In this document: positions 1 to 8,917 of the stretch, one piece after another
Layout of the letters: the number at the start of each line of letters is the position of its first letter
How positions within the stretch are numbered: position 1 is the first letter of the stretch
Assembly: GCF_900168205.1 (NCBI RefSeq)
Contig: NZ_FUZE01000015.1
Location: forward strand, 1-64,000
Reading direction: 5' to 3'
Source of the DNA: Chryseobacterium balustinum
Lineage (GTDB): Bacteria > Bacteroidota > Bacteroidia > Flavobacteriales > Weeksellaceae
DNA: 64,000 nt
Program-made: the position numbers and the translations under genes
The notes under the pieces: model-generated
What the model was told of the DNA's origin: nothing
The model's input: the letters and a program-made list of their open reading frames with translations, nothing else
The model's database searches: none

Positions 1-50
1 TAGAGAACTTCTTTTACATATTCATCCTCAAGTTCTGGTGGCAGTTTCAT
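1..50 (-). CDS. partial CDS, N-terminal 16 residues only
   Basis: An ATG at position 50 opens a minus-strand frame that runs off the left edge with no stop. The visible start is MKLPPELEDEYVKEVL, acidic and soluble-looking with no signal peptide. The upstream bases are very AT-rich, as is usual for starts here. I do not recognise the family from 16 residues. It is probably an ordinary chromosomal gene. Confidence 0.45.
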   Translation of the reverse strand, partial: MKLPPELEDEYVKEVL

Positions 51-107
51 AAAATAATATTATAAATTCATCATATTTTATCGTTTTTTGAGATTTTATG
101 ATTATGT

Positions 108-251
108 TTAATTTCCTTTTAGAAGATTCCATTTACCCGATTTGTATTGATATAGAATATCTAATCTACTAAGCTCTTTCCCGTCAATACCAATAATAAC
201 TTTCACATTATAAACATTAGAATATTCACTCACGACAGGAAATATACTCAT
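108..251 (-). CDS. possible small secreted protein or fragment (47 aa)
   Basis: This minus-strand frame of 47 codons starts at ATG 251 and ends at TAA 108-110. The frame stays open upstream to about 318, and a TTG near 283 would add a hydrophobic start (residues like LVICCIIMSIFPVV) that resembles a signal peptide. The rest contains VKVIIGIDGKELSRLDILYQ, which looks like an ordinary protein segment. It may be a small exported protein or the end of a decayed gene. No family is recognised. Nothing else is visible between 252 and the next gene at 537. Confidence 0.25.
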   Translation of the reverse strand: MSIFPVVSEYSNVYNVKVIIGIDGKELSRLDILYQYKSGKWNLLKGN

Positions 252-536
252 AATGATGCAGCATATTACAAGGATTGTACGCAATAAAATGGTTTTTAAG
301 TGTTTAGAGGGTCAGATTTCTAAGGGTAATACGATTCGCTTTATAGATCGTTTTTTATACTTTCCAATATTCTGAATCTACAAAATTCATCAAACATTTA
401 GCAAGTAAGCATAAAGGTATTTAAATTTTTGATGATTTATTTTCTTAGTTTTGTTGCCTTGATCCTACGAAAATGGAATCTTTACGATCTATTGTTGGAA
501 AAAATACAATCTAAAAACTGAAATAAAATAATACCT

Positions 537-1088
537 ATGAAAAAACAACTTTACTTGATATCATTCGCATTACTGTCTATTTATGGAATGGCACAAGATA
601 ATAATGTTGAAAAAAATATTACCGGTGCTCAAATAGGGCTTTTCGGTTTAGATTTTTATAATGAGACAAAGATTGCCAACAGAACAACTTTGCGGCTGGA
701 GGCTAGTTTGTTTCCTGCGATTTGGGGCGGAGATCTTTATGGAAAAACGGGCTTTGCATTCTATCCTTCATTTACTTTACAGCCAAAATACTATTACAAT
801 ATTTCAAAGCGTGCTGAAAATGGAAGAAATACGAAAAATAATTCTGCTAATTATGTCGGATTACAGATCCGTTACATACCGGATTGGTTTGTGATCTCCA
901 ATGCTAACAATGTGAGTCTTTCAAACCAAGTCAATGTGATTCCAACATATGGATTCAGAAGAAATTTTGCCAATAACTTTAATTATGAGTTTAGAGCAGG
1001 ATTAGGTATTGGTACAGCATTTACAACTAATAACAATGTAACCGAAGCAGTATTTGATTTAAGTTTTAAAATTGGATATGACTTTTAA
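537..1088 (+). CDS. small outer-membrane beta-barrel-like protein (183 aa)
   Basis: The protein starts with a clear signal peptide (MKKQLYLISFALLSIYGMAQ), with likely cleavage after the Gln that is typical of Bacteroidota. The mature part alternates hydrophobic and polar residues with Asn, Tyr and Phe-rich strands and ends in Phe (KIGYDF), the classic end of an outer-membrane barrel. The length fits an eight-stranded barrel. No enzymatic motif is visible. It is followed at 1185 by a second barrel-like gene in the same orientation. Its role, whether structural, adhesin or transport, cannot be told from sequence. Confidence 0.6.
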   Translation: MKKQLYLISFALLSIYGMAQDNNVEKNITGAQIGLFGLDFYNETKIANRTTLRLEASLFPAIWGGDLYGKTGFAFYPSFTLQPKYYYNISKRAENGRNTKNNSANYVGLQIRYIPDWFVISNANNVSLSNQVNVIPTYGFRRNFANNFNYEFRAGLGIGTAFTTNNNVTEAVFDLSFKIGYDF

Positions 1089-1184
1089 AAATTAAAAACA
1101 AGGTAATCAAGCTGATGTTTTCTAAATAATTGATTTTTTAATTAGTATTTAGAAATTTCAGCTTTGAAAACTTTTATTATCAAA

Positions 1185-1754
1185 ATGAAATATTTTATGC
1201 AATATCAAAGCATCGATAAATTACTTATTAGTGCTTGCTTCTTCTTTGCATCCTTCCTGTGCTATTCTCAAAATTATCCTTTGAAATTTGGTATTAAGGC
1301 TGGATGGAACTATTCTAATGTAAATGCCATCGATGAAATAGGAGAACGTTCGGGATATCTAAGTAACGGAGGGGAATTATTTGGAGGGATAGCTTTAGAA
1401 AAACAAATTTCAAAAAAAACATACATTCAAACCAGTTTTCTGGTTTCGTACACTGATAGAGTCACTTTTTTAGAGTTACCTCTTTATTATAAATACAATT
1501 TTTATAAAAAGTTCTCTTTGCTGGCAGGTCCAAAATTAAACTATATTCCAGACGATGAAATAAGTCAGCCATATGATTTTAAGAGAAGAGTAGGAATAAG
1601 TGGTGATTTAGGGATAGATTACAAAATATCAAATCATTTTATTATTGAGGGTACCGTTTCTAAAGGCTTTACTAAACAGTATGATGATCTCATTCTAACG
1701 TATTATGATGCCAAAAGAAATGTTTACAGATTGGGCGTAGCCTATTATTTTTAG
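1185..1754 (+). CDS. PorT/OmpA-like outer-membrane beta-barrel protein (189 aa)
   Basis: The frame is open from a TTG at 1164, but ATG 1185 (or ATG 1197) gives a better start, with a hydrophobic signal segment (LLISACFFFASFLCYSQ) and cleavage near SQ-N. The mature protein has the pattern of the Bacteroidota outer-membrane beta-barrel/PorT family: LKFGIKAGWNYSNV near the start, a central LELPLYYKYNF, then FSLLAGPKLNY and a C-terminal YRLGVAYYF. This family usually holds small integral outer-membrane proteins of unknown substrate. The gene lies 97 bp after the previous barrel gene and could be cotranscribed with it. Confidence 0.65.
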   Translation: MKYFMQYQSIDKLLISACFFFASFLCYSQNYPLKFGIKAGWNYSNVNAIDEIGERSGYLSNGGELFGGIALEKQISKKTYIQTSFLVSYTDRVTFLELPLYYKYNFYKKFSLLAGPKLNYIPDDEISQPYDFKRRVGISGDLGIDYKISNHFIIEGTVSKGFTKQYDDLILTYYDAKRNVYRLGVAYYF

Positions 1755-2107
1755 CCCGTTCGAAATTAAAAATTCAATTAAACTTTCCTTTAATAATAAA
1801 ATTTTAAAAGTGTAGATAAGTAAGATGGTAATTTTAATCTTTATTTTTAAAAATTTAAAGTGTTAAAAAAACCGACAAATAAATACCGAAATGAGAAAAA
1901 TTGCTACTCTGAAGGTGACATTTGTTTTCGTTCTGATTCATTAAAATTGACAGAGTAAATCCGAATTTAATATAATCCGAATTATGTAAATCATTTAGAA
2001 GGTCGTTTTGTAACATTATCTAATGAGAATTCTAATCACCAAATAATAAAGCGTCTGAAATTTCACGACGCTTTTGTTTATTATAAAATGCAGTTCTTTT
2101 TTAAAGA
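1755..2107. other. intergenic region with a degenerate leader-like ORF
   Basis: This 350-bp stretch has no convincing gene. At about 1890 an ATG opens a 17-codon frame (MRKIATLKVTFVFVLIH) that looks like the start of a signal peptide and then stops, so it may be the relic of a lost exported protein. The only strong structure is the hairpin at 2048-2074. Confidence 0.4.
2048..2074 (+). terminator. hairpin terminator
   Basis: AAAGCGTC (2048-2055) pairs with GACGCTTT (2067-2074) around an 11-nt loop and is followed by a T-rich run on the plus strand. It lies between convergent genes (plus-strand barrel genes and the minus-strand lipoprotein gene), so it could end transcripts from the left. The A-rich left side means it may also act for the minus strand. 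Confidence 0.6.
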
Positions 2108-2653
2108 TTAATCAACCGAAAATTCTGTTCTCCCATCATCTAAGTTATTGTCCTTGATATTTGTTGTGACGTTAATGAGAGCACAGTTAAAATCATTCTC
2201 GCCGAGATCTCGGAAAGTTGCCATTGATTCAAAAGAGTAAATTCCCACCCGATTTAATTTGATGCTTATTTCCAGCTCATATGAATCGGTAGCATTATTG
2301 TAAACCGGTTTAAATCTTGTGTCGTCCACCTTGTCACCCTTTAGAAAAATGACCGTGTTGCCCTTGAAGAGTTCAGATAAATTGACTAGCAACAGGCCGG
2401 AGTTTAGTTTTGTTTCCTCATAAATATCAACTTGTTTTCCACTCATTGAGAGTTTTGACTTGACTGCAAATTTAAAATTTACTGTCTCGCCTTGATCATA
2501 TTTAATTTTACCGGGCAACAATTCACAAAGATTATCTTCAATGGTATAACGGGTATATGTATCACAGGGACCACCGCGTCCATCTTCACACTGCATCATA
2601 AGAGGAACCAAAAAGATGGAGAAAAACACATTTAAAAAGGATAATTTAAGCAT
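2108..2653 (-). CDS. probable lipoprotein, unknown function (181 aa)
   Basis: The N-terminus (MLKLSFLNVFFSIFLVPLMM, then QCEDGRGG) is a type II signal peptide with a lipobox-like Cys near residue 22, so the protein is probably lipid-anchored. The mature part is soluble and rich in beta structure, with an LSMSGKQVDIYEETKL segment and no enzymatic motif. There are a few Cys residues (CDTYTRY, DNLCELL, NCALI) that could form disulfides in the periplasm. I do not recognise a domain. Genes of this type are common flavobacterial lineage-specific lipoproteins. Confidence 0.5.
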   Translation of the reverse strand: MLKLSFLNVFFSIFLVPLMMQCEDGRGGPCDTYTRYTIEDNLCELLPGKIKYDQGETVNFKFAVKSKLSMSGKQVDIYEETKLNSGLLLVNLSELFKGNTVIFLKGDKVDDTRFKPVYNNATDSYELEISIKLNRVGIYSFESMATFRDLGENDFNCALINVTTNIKDNNLDDGRTEFSVD

Positions 2654-2714
2654 ATAGTATTTTTAAGTTCGTTCCCGAGTAGTTTTTAATATCATGCAAA
2701 TTATTTTACTGCTA

Positions 2715-2743
2715 AAAAATCACTCCGAGTTTGGAGTGATTTT
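2715..2743 (-). terminator. hairpin terminator between the lipoprotein gene and the T9SS gene
   Basis: An inverted repeat of about 11-12 bp, AAAAATCACTCC and GGAGTGATTTTT, encloses a 6-nt loop, with A/T runs on both sides. It lies in the gap between 2653 and 2761. Since both genes run leftward, it sits just downstream of the stop of neither gene but upstream of the lipoprotein gene, so it would end transcripts that read through the T9SS gene's own stop only on the plus strand, or act bidirectionally. Exact polarity is uncertain. Confidence 0.5.
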
Positions 2744-2760
2744 AAAATCAAAGTAAGATG

Positions 2761-3648
2761 TTATTTTTTGCTAAATTTTGCACTAAAAGTTGATTGTTTC
2801 GTTTTTACTTTTATAATGTACGTCGCTGTTTTTAAAAATGATACAGAGATTTCATTTTTTCCTGACCTATCTCTTATTACCAATTTTCCGGATAGATCAT
2901 AAATTTCAACATCTTCTATATTTTCTTTTGTAAGAATATGTAAGTAATCAGTAGTGGGATTAGGATATACATTGAGGTGATTAACTTGAGAAATTTCTGC
3001 TGTCGAAAGATTATCAGCATTTAGGATTTTGATGTTATCAACTGTAAATCCCGAATCGAAATCATCATAAGCAAAATCAATGACTTGGAAACCCGTAGTT
3101 GTGGTCAGGAAATTTTTACTGCCAAGTGAAGTGTTATTAAGGAAATATTGTACAGAGTGATTTGTCATATCGACGACCATTTTAAAATTGTACCAGGTAT
3201 TAGGGGTTACATCAATAGAGGTTTCTATTGCATCATCAATGATACCGTCGTAAATCGCCACATTACCCTGCTCGTAATTGATAACAAAAGCAGCTAATAT
3301 TGTATTTGAATTATCCCTAACTGCGATAAAATAGTCTGATTCATCAAGAGCGGATATCTTATAGTCAAAGGAAAATTCTGTTTTATTAAAACCAACAACG
3401 TTCTTTCTAATTCCGCCATCATCAAAACTGTTTGTTCCCAAAACATTCGCTGAGTTTGTACCCAATGTAGAGGTAGTGTTAATAATCGTTGCTGTGTTGG
3501 GGGTAGTGGTTCCGTAATAACTCCAGCCCTGTTGATTGTTGATTTCTCCTAAAGTGTAGCCTTCAGCAGACTCAAAAGAAATGTTTTGGCCGTAAGCAGC
3601 TAAACTTAGACCTAGACTCAAAGCAGTAAATAGTAATTTAAATTTCAT
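2761..3648 (-). CDS. T9SS type A sorting-domain secreted protein (295 aa)
   Basis: The protein has an N-terminal signal peptide (MKFKLLFTALSLGLSLAAYG), then a region of about 190 residues with the pattern of a concanavalin/LamG-like beta sandwich (ISFESAEGYTLGEINNQQGW at the start; a WYNFKMVVDM strand later). The last 70 residues are a type IX secretion C-terminal domain: LNVYPNPTTDYLHI, then VEIYDLSGKLV, then a strand ending in KFSKK. The Por/T9SS machinery of Bacteroidota recognises this tail and exports the protein to the surface or medium. The substrate is unknown; a carbohydrate-binding or adhesive role is inferred only from the fold pattern. Confidence 0.8.
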   Translation of the reverse strand: MKFKLLFTALSLGLSLAAYGQNISFESAEGYTLGEINNQQGWSYYGTTTPNTATIINTTSTLGTNSANVLGTNSFDDGGIRKNVVGFNKTEFSFDYKISALDESDYFIAVRDNSNTILAAFVINYEQGNVAIYDGIIDDAIETSIDVTPNTWYNFKMVVDMTNHSVQYFLNNTSLGSKNFLTTTTGFQVIDFAYDDFDSGFTVDNIKILNADNLSTAEISQVNHLNVYPNPTTDYLHILTKENIEDVEIYDLSGKLVIRDRSGKNEISVSFLKTATYIIKVKTKQSTFSAKFSKK

Positions 3649-4182
3649 AAGTTTTGTTTAATTTATAAAAATATATATAGAACAATTGGACACTTAAGAT
3701 TATGCTCATATTATAATACACAAGAAATTTTGTTCATTTTGGTATTAATATTCCTGTTATACTCCATCTTTGTTAAAACGTTGCTGGACATTCATAAATG
3801 AGGAATTTTTTGTAGTACTAAGTGTGTTAATTTTCAGCGATAAAACTAATAAAATATTTCATATTCTAAAGAATATCTTTTTCATCAGATAAGTCACTTG
3901 ATTGATTGTGAATTATAGTTAATCTTGACGGTGACTCACGGACTTTATGTAGTATTTTACGTGTGGAACATTATTCCTCATATATAAATAAAAGTCATAT
4001 TTCCATTGAATAGTTGCTGTGATTTTTCATGTAATTTTACTATGATTTCTCTAATAATAAAATTGATCGTTTTTTGAGACTTATTCTATTGAGTATTAAA
4101 GTTGTGGCTTTGGCGACATTAACGGAAATAAAGTACAAAATTTCTATTTTGCACAATTGTAAAAATAAGCTATTTACAAAAA
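3649..4182. other. gene-poor AT-rich intergenic region
   Basis: About 530 bp without a convincing gene. It must hold the promoter of the minus-strand T9SS gene just left of it. The short plus-strand frame that starts near 4074 has no coding character and overlaps the degenerate regulator remnant. I see no RNA gene or repeat here. Confidence 0.4.
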
Positions 4183-4233
4183 TGAGAGAAAAAGAAATAT
4201 TAGATGGTTTAAGCGAAAATATAATTACTGACT

Positions 4234-4482
4234 ATGAATTTATCTGTGGAAGAAATTTTAAAATTGTCTAAACTTTTTAATCTTTCTACAGACCAAATTT
4301 TAAATTACGAAAATATTGTTCCCGAAGATATTACCATCGAAGATAAACCCGATTTTGAAAAACTCCATCTAATAAACCAATTGGATGAAGAAGACAGAAG
4401 TATGATTTTTAGAATGGTGGAAAAAATGCTGCCGCTTTATAATAAATATTTTTGTGTTTTTTTTGACTTCAAATATTCATAA
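4234..4482 (+). pseudogene. remnant of an XRE-family HTH regulator
   Basis: The frame encodes LSVEEILKLSKLFNLSTDQI, then a linker, then IEDKPDFEKLHLINQLDEED and MIFRMVEKML. This matches the end of an HTH_3 domain plus the short C-terminal tail found on many flavobacterial XRE regulators. The recognition helices are missing at the N-terminus, and after MVEKML the frame runs into the neighbouring convergent gene instead of the usual tail. Both ends are therefore lost. The ATG at 4234 is probably not a real start. It is a decayed regulator, comparable to the fragment at 19641. Confidence 0.6.
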
Positions 4483-4823
4483 AATTTCTTCTGATTATCA
4501 GCCTCAATAACGCTTAATGTTATTTTGTCTTTTTTAACAAGAATAAAATATTTCTTTTTTTGAAATTTCTTGATATCTAAATATTGTTGATTTATCATAT
4601 AGCCAATGTTTGATATTTTATAAGAGCCATCTTTTTGTTTTACTACAACCGCATCTTTTGCTTCTCCATATTTAAATTTTAAAAAAAAACTACCATCACA
4701 ATTATATATTTCTTCTAACATTGAATCATTTTTATTCGAGGATAAATAAAGAGTACAAATTTTTCCCGTTTGGGAAAAAATATTTATACAACTAAATAAC
4801 AATATCAATAGTATATTTTTCAT
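4437..4823 (-). CDS. small exported protein of unknown function (128 aa)
   Basis: The start MKNILLILLFSCINIFSQTG is a signal peptide with cleavage near SQ-T. The mature part has Cys residues (KICTLY, YNCDGS), a SKNKNDSMLEE-like polar start, and a lysine-rich C-terminus. No known domain is recognised. It overlaps the tail of the XRE remnant on the other strand. Together with 4870-5112 it forms a small minus-strand pair with low GC, of the type often seen as orphan immunity or accessory genes next to Rhs or other contact-dependent toxins, but no toxin is next to it here. Confidence 0.5.
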   Translation of the reverse strand: MKNILLILLFSCINIFSQTGKICTLYLSSNKNDSMLEEIYNCDGSFFLKFKYGEAKDAVVVKQKDGSYKISNIGYMINQQYLDIKKFQKKKYFILVKKDKITLSVIEADNQKKFYEYLKSKKTQKYLL

Positions 4824-4869
4824 TTTATTTATTTTCTGTGTATTATTTCACCGTTTTTATAAATTATTT

Positions 4870-5112
4870 TCATCCATCTTCATCCCATATACCGTCTTTT
4901 TTATTATTTTGATTAAAAAATCCACTCCCAATACCATAATTTAATTTTGGTTTTACTGGGATTGTTTTAAAATAAAATATATCATTTTCAATGTCTAGCT
5001 TTTCTAATAATGCCGGGTTTTCATTGTATAAAAGATATTTGGAGGCATTTGCAAATTCTATTAAATTGTTTTTGATTAAATCATCATTAATTTCAAAATA
5101 TTTAATTTTCAT
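4870..5112 (-). CDS. hypothetical protein, very AT-rich (80 aa)
   Basis: The frame opens at a TTG at 5139, but the ATG at 5112 (MKIKYFEINDDLIKNN) is the better start. The protein is acidic and Asn/Lys-rich, has no signal peptide, and ends in KKDGIWDEDG, an end often seen in the C-terminal parts of larger toxins or in short immunity-like proteins. It is 46 bp upstream of the exported protein gene at 4437-4823 and runs the same way, so the two are probably cotranscribed. No family is recognised; it could be a gene fragment. Confidence 0.4.
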   Translation of the reverse strand: MKIKYFEINDDLIKNNLIEFANASKYLLYNENPALLEKLDIENDIFYFKTIPVKPKLNYGIGSGFFNQNNKKDGIWDEDG

Positions 5113-5212
5113 GTTTTTGTTTAATTTAATTAAAAACAAAGAAGGTGGTTGTTATCTTTTATTGGGAACGGTCGAAGTTGATTTTCACTTTCCGACAATT
5201 ACGATCCAGAAA

Positions 5213-5374
5213 ATGGCAAAAATGCCGTTCATTCCTGACCCAAGATATTCAATGGATGAATCCAAATCATTAGAAGTTGCTAGAACTTTACGGGAGGACG
5301 TCAGTATGACGCAAAGAAAACCTTATCCGCAGGAACATGAGATTGGTCTGCCCAGAAATAAGTTTTCTGTATAA
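5213..5374 (+). pseudogene. unidentified C-terminal gene fragment
   Basis: From about 5140 to the stop at 5374 a plus-strand frame has clear coding character: FIPDPRYSMDESKSLEVART, then RKPYPQEHEIGLPRNKFSV. GC content is higher than in the flanking small genes. The frame upstream of 5140 is antisense to the 80-aa gene and is not credible, so this looks like the tail of a gene whose front was lost. I do not recognise the family. ATG 5213 would give a 53-residue product. Confidence 0.35.
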
Positions 5375-5394
5375 AGTTAATATTCCCTGATTCT

Positions 5395-7911
5395 TTATTT
5401 TTGTTCTTTTGCTTTTCCTATTCTTTTTACATATTTGTAGATCTCGAACCATAAAACAGAAACCGCTGCAATGATAACGGTCATCCCCAATTCACTTACA
5501 TTAAGTGCTGTTACTTTAAAGAATAGAGAGATCGGCTTTACATATAATATTGCAAAAAGCAACCCCAAAACCAAGGCAGAAATGCCGATAAGCAAGGGAT
5601 TACGGTTTCTGAAACTTTCCAGCACACTATAAAAGAATGACCGGTTGACAAAACTCAGTAATATGTTGGCAAAGATCAATGTACTGAATACCATTGCCCT
5701 TGTCTTTTCTTCATCACCTCCGTTTTGAACAGCAAACTGATAGGCAAACAAAACTCCGAGAGTGATCACCAATCCCTGAATAATACTGATTCCCAACTCT
5801 TTTAGACTTAAAAAAGTATCTCCCATAGCTCTTGGAGGTTGTTTCATTGTATTTTTTTCCATAGGCTCATTCTCATAAACAATAGAACAGGTCGGTCCCA
5901 TAACCAGCTCGAGGAAAATAACATGAACCGGAGTAAATATGTGCGGAAATATCCATCCTAAAAACAGAGGCAAAGAAACCGTCAGTATAATAGGAATATG
6001 AATGGAAATAATATACTGGATCGCCTTTTTAATATTGGTGTAAATTCTTCTACCAGCGGCAATTCCGACAATCAGTTTTTCCAGATCATCATTCGTAATC
6101 ACCAGCGCAGCAGCTGATTTGGCAATTTCAGTCCCTTTATTTCCCATAGCTACGCCAATATGGGCAGCTTTTAATGCTGGACCGTCGTTTACGCCATCTC
6201 CAAGCATCGCTACCACTTCCCCTTTCTTTTTCAGGGCATTTACTACCGCAAGCTTGGCATCAGGAAACATTCTGGTAAATAGAACGGTATTCTCCGAGAT
6301 CTGCATCAGCTCTTTTTCAGAACTTCCTATAATATCACTTCCATTGATTGCGGGAGTAGTATTGATAATTCCTGCCTGAAGCGCAATGGCATTCGTTGTA
6401 TCTGCATTATCACCGGTAATGACCTTCACTTTAATACCTGCATCGTAAATACTTTGAAATACCTCTTTGATTCCTTTTTTTGGGGGATCATAAAATACAG
6501 TCAGCCCTAAAAATTCAAAATCAAGATCCTGTTGGTTTTTTGGAAAGCTGTTTCCTTCAAAATGAGACTTGGCAACTCCCAAAACACGGTAGCCTTGCTG
6601 TCCAAACGTTTTTATAATATCTCTTATCTTTTCTTTTTCAGTCTCTGATAGCTTGGAAACACTCAAAATAGCTTCGGGAGCGCCTTTTGCTGCAATGATC
6701 CTGTCTTTATCTGTGTTTTCAAAAAGATGGGTCATCATCGGAGGTTTCCCTTCAAGTGGATATTCGTGAAACATCTGATATTCTTTTCTTACATCATTCT
6801 TTTGAGTTTCCTCATATGTTTTGTGCAGAGTTATTTCCATAGGGTCAAAAGGGACTGGCTCACTGCTCCACATTGCATAATTAATCAATTCACTTAAATC
6901 ATCATTTTTGAATTCCTTTTCTTCATAAATCTTATCGGAAAGGTAATTATATAAATGTTGAAGCTTCATTGAATTTTCAGTAATAGTCCCTGTTTTATCG
7001 GTACAGATGACCGTGGTGCTTCCCAAGGTTTCCACAATACTGCTCCGTTTGATAATAATACCTTCACGCATCAGTTTCCAGGCACCCAAAGCCATAAAAG
7101 TTGTAAAGGCTACAGGAATTTCTTCGGGAAGTACAGACATCGCGAGTGTTAATCCACTAAGAAGACTCGTTACCAGATCTCCGGTTTTAATATAACTGAA
7201 GATGCAAACCATTAGAAAAATAACGATACCAATAACAGCCATCCCTTTTACAAATTTCCGGATCTGGATCTGCAGTGGCGAAATTTCTTCTTTTATATTC
7301 AGTATGGATTCTCCAATTTTGCCGACACGCGTTTCTTTGCCTATTTTATTGACTTTAAAAACGGCTAACCCCGAAACCGTTACCGTTCCACTGTAAACAA
7401 GATGATCCTCAGATCTGCTATCCTTGAAAACAGAAAAACTTTCGCCGGTAAGCGAAGATTCATTCACGGAAAAATCATTGCTGTGAACAATGACCCCATC
7501 AGCATTGATAATCCTTCCTTCCTCGGTAATGCATAGATCACCAACGACAATTTCATAGGTCGGAATTTCTACTGCCTTCGAGTTTCTGATGACCCTACTT
7601 AAAGGCTCATTAAGTTTTTCAAGTTCCTCTAAAGCTTTTTTACTTCGGTTATCCTGATAAAAAGAAATCGCCGTCACCGCAACAATTGCCACAAACATAA
7701 ACGCAGCCTCTCCATAATCCCCCACGATAACATAAATGACCGAGATAATGATAAGCAGGATCAGCATCGGTTCTTTTAAAATACCGATAAGCAGATCAAA
7801 CCACGTGTTCTTATGGATACCCTCTAACCGGTTATATCCATATTGTTGTCTGGAAGCTGTCACTTCATCGCTGATGAGACCAGTAAGTCCTTCGGGTATA
7901 TTGTAAGACAT
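5395..7911 (-). CDS. cation-translocating P-type ATPase, Ca2+/SERCA-like class (838 aa)
   Basis: It is a complete P-type ATPase: actuator loop TGES at 155-158, TM4 motif PEEIP at 262-266 (as in P2-type pumps; not the CPC of heavy-metal P1B pumps), phosphorylation site DKTGT at 305-309, nucleotide-binding KGAPE near 412, then TGDN and the hinge GDGVNDGPALK. Six C-terminal membrane segments follow. The N-terminus resembles the cation ATPase N domain. It probably exports Ca2+ or another divalent cation. It lies downstream of the heavy-metal efflux genes on the same strand with a 139-bp gap, so it may be a separate unit. It has no N-terminal metal-binding domain. Confidence 0.85.
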   Translation of the reverse strand: MSYNIPEGLTGLISDEVTASRQQYGYNRLEGIHKNTWFDLLIGILKEPMLILLIIISVIYVIVGDYGEAAFMFVAIVAVTAISFYQDNRSKKALEELEKLNEPLSRVIRNSKAVEIPTYEIVVGDLCITEEGRIINADGVIVHSNDFSVNESSLTGESFSVFKDSRSEDHLVYSGTVTVSGLAVFKVNKIGKETRVGKIGESILNIKEEISPLQIQIRKFVKGMAVIGIVIFLMVCIFSYIKTGDLVTSLLSGLTLAMSVLPEEIPVAFTTFMALGAWKLMREGIIIKRSSIVETLGSTTVICTDKTGTITENSMKLQHLYNYLSDKIYEEKEFKNDDLSELINYAMWSSEPVPFDPMEITLHKTYEETQKNDVRKEYQMFHEYPLEGKPPMMTHLFENTDKDRIIAAKGAPEAILSVSKLSETEKEKIRDIIKTFGQQGYRVLGVAKSHFEGNSFPKNQQDLDFEFLGLTVFYDPPKKGIKEVFQSIYDAGIKVKVITGDNADTTNAIALQAGIINTTPAINGSDIIGSSEKELMQISENTVLFTRMFPDAKLAVVNALKKKGEVVAMLGDGVNDGPALKAAHIGVAMGNKGTEIAKSAAALVITNDDLEKLIVGIAAGRRIYTNIKKAIQYIISIHIPIILTVSLPLFLGWIFPHIFTPVHVIFLELVMGPTCSIVYENEPMEKNTMKQPPRAMGDTFLSLKELGISIIQGLVITLGVLFAYQFAVQNGGDEEKTRAMVFSTLIFANILLSFVNRSFFYSVLESFRNRNPLLIGISALVLGLLFAILYVKPISLFFKVTALNVSELGMTVIIAAVSVLWFEIYKYVKRIGKAKEQK

Positions 7912-8050
7912 ATCAAATAAATAAGTTATTTAAAAGTAAGCAATTATTATGTAGAAATTGGATCTCCCTGCCTGAACCATATCAGTTAATCATCTGTATG
8001 GATAAAACTGTGATTAGCAATTGGAGCTTTGTTCTAGTGATATTGCATCA

Positions 8051-8818
8051 TTACAGATTCAAAACCAGACCCAAACCGACAGACTTCGATTGAATGACCG
8101 GATAGATGAAAGTGACGCCTTTCGATTCGTTATTTTTGAAGATCTTATTGACAATGGGGAATATCCAATAGGCGATCTCGGTGCTCAGGATACCAAATCC
8201 AGCCCCTGCAACCACATCGCCTACCCAATGTTTATCATTTAATGTCCTGTAAACACCTGTAAAAATGGCAATGGGATATCCTGAAAGGGCAATCCAAATA
8301 TTCTCATCCTGATATTCTCTGAAGAGAAAATGTGCGGAAGAAAAAGCAGTCGCTGTATGGCCGGAAGGAAAAGAAAGATGATTGGTACTATCCGGACGTT
8401 CCTCTTTTACCAGATGCTTTAAAGGCAAAACAAATGCAGCAGAAATCAGCTGAGAGGTTCCGTAGATAATAGTTCGCTCCTTAAGATTATGCTTTCCTTT
8501 TATGCCTGCAAGATTATAACCATAGACCATTGCTGCAGGCAAATATTGGGTGTAGTTATCAAGAGTGATATGCTTGGGTTGATGTTCTCCGATCTCATAC
8601 TTTGTGGAACTGTTTAGATTTTTGAGCGCATCAGAACTTAGGCTTACTACTCCGAAGCCAATAAACACTGTTGGAATAATGAGTTTTTTGTAGCTTGGTT
8701 TGTACACTGAATCACTGTAATTCTCTACATCGAGTTTTTTCAGTCCGGCTGAATCAGATCTAACCTGTCCAAAACAAATGTTTGAACAGGTTAAAACAAT
8801 GATTATTAATAATTTCAT
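8051..8818 (-). CDS. PAP2-family membrane phosphatase (255 aa)
   Basis: A signal peptide (MKLLIIIVLTCSNICFGQ) precedes a PAP2 domain with all three motifs: KEERP (138-142), PSGH (151-154) and RTLNDKHWVGD (191-201), which supplies the Arg, His and Asp of the catalytic pocket. Several membrane helices lie around these motifs. The family removes phosphate from lipid phosphates such as undecaprenyl pyrophosphate or phosphatidic acid at the outer face of the membrane. It follows the haem-binding gene by about 100 bp. Substrate is not predictable from sequence. Confidence 0.8.
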   Translation of the reverse strand: MKLLIIIVLTCSNICFGQVRSDSAGLKKLDVENYSDSVYKPSYKKLIIPTVFIGFGVVSLSSDALKNLNSSTKYEIGEHQPKHITLDNYTQYLPAAMVYGYNLAGIKGKHNLKERTIIYGTSQLISAAFVLPLKHLVKEERPDSTNHLSFPSGHTATAFSSAHFLFREYQDENIWIALSGYPIAIFTGVYRTLNDKHWVGDVVAGAGFGILSTEIAYWIFPIVNKIFKNNESKGVTFIYPVIQSKSVGLGLVLNL

Positions 8819-8917
8819 GGTCAGTTATTTAAACATTAAATTTAAAGAAATAATATAAGATTTCAAGGATCCTATGTGATGATTGATCAAGAATGAGTTG
8901 AAATTAAATCTGAACAT

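Noticed and set aside
4991..5139. Front half of the plus-strand frame that ends at 5374
   Set aside because: It is antisense to the 80-aa gene and translates to a Phe/Leu/Lys-rich string without protein character; only the part after about 5140 looks coding.
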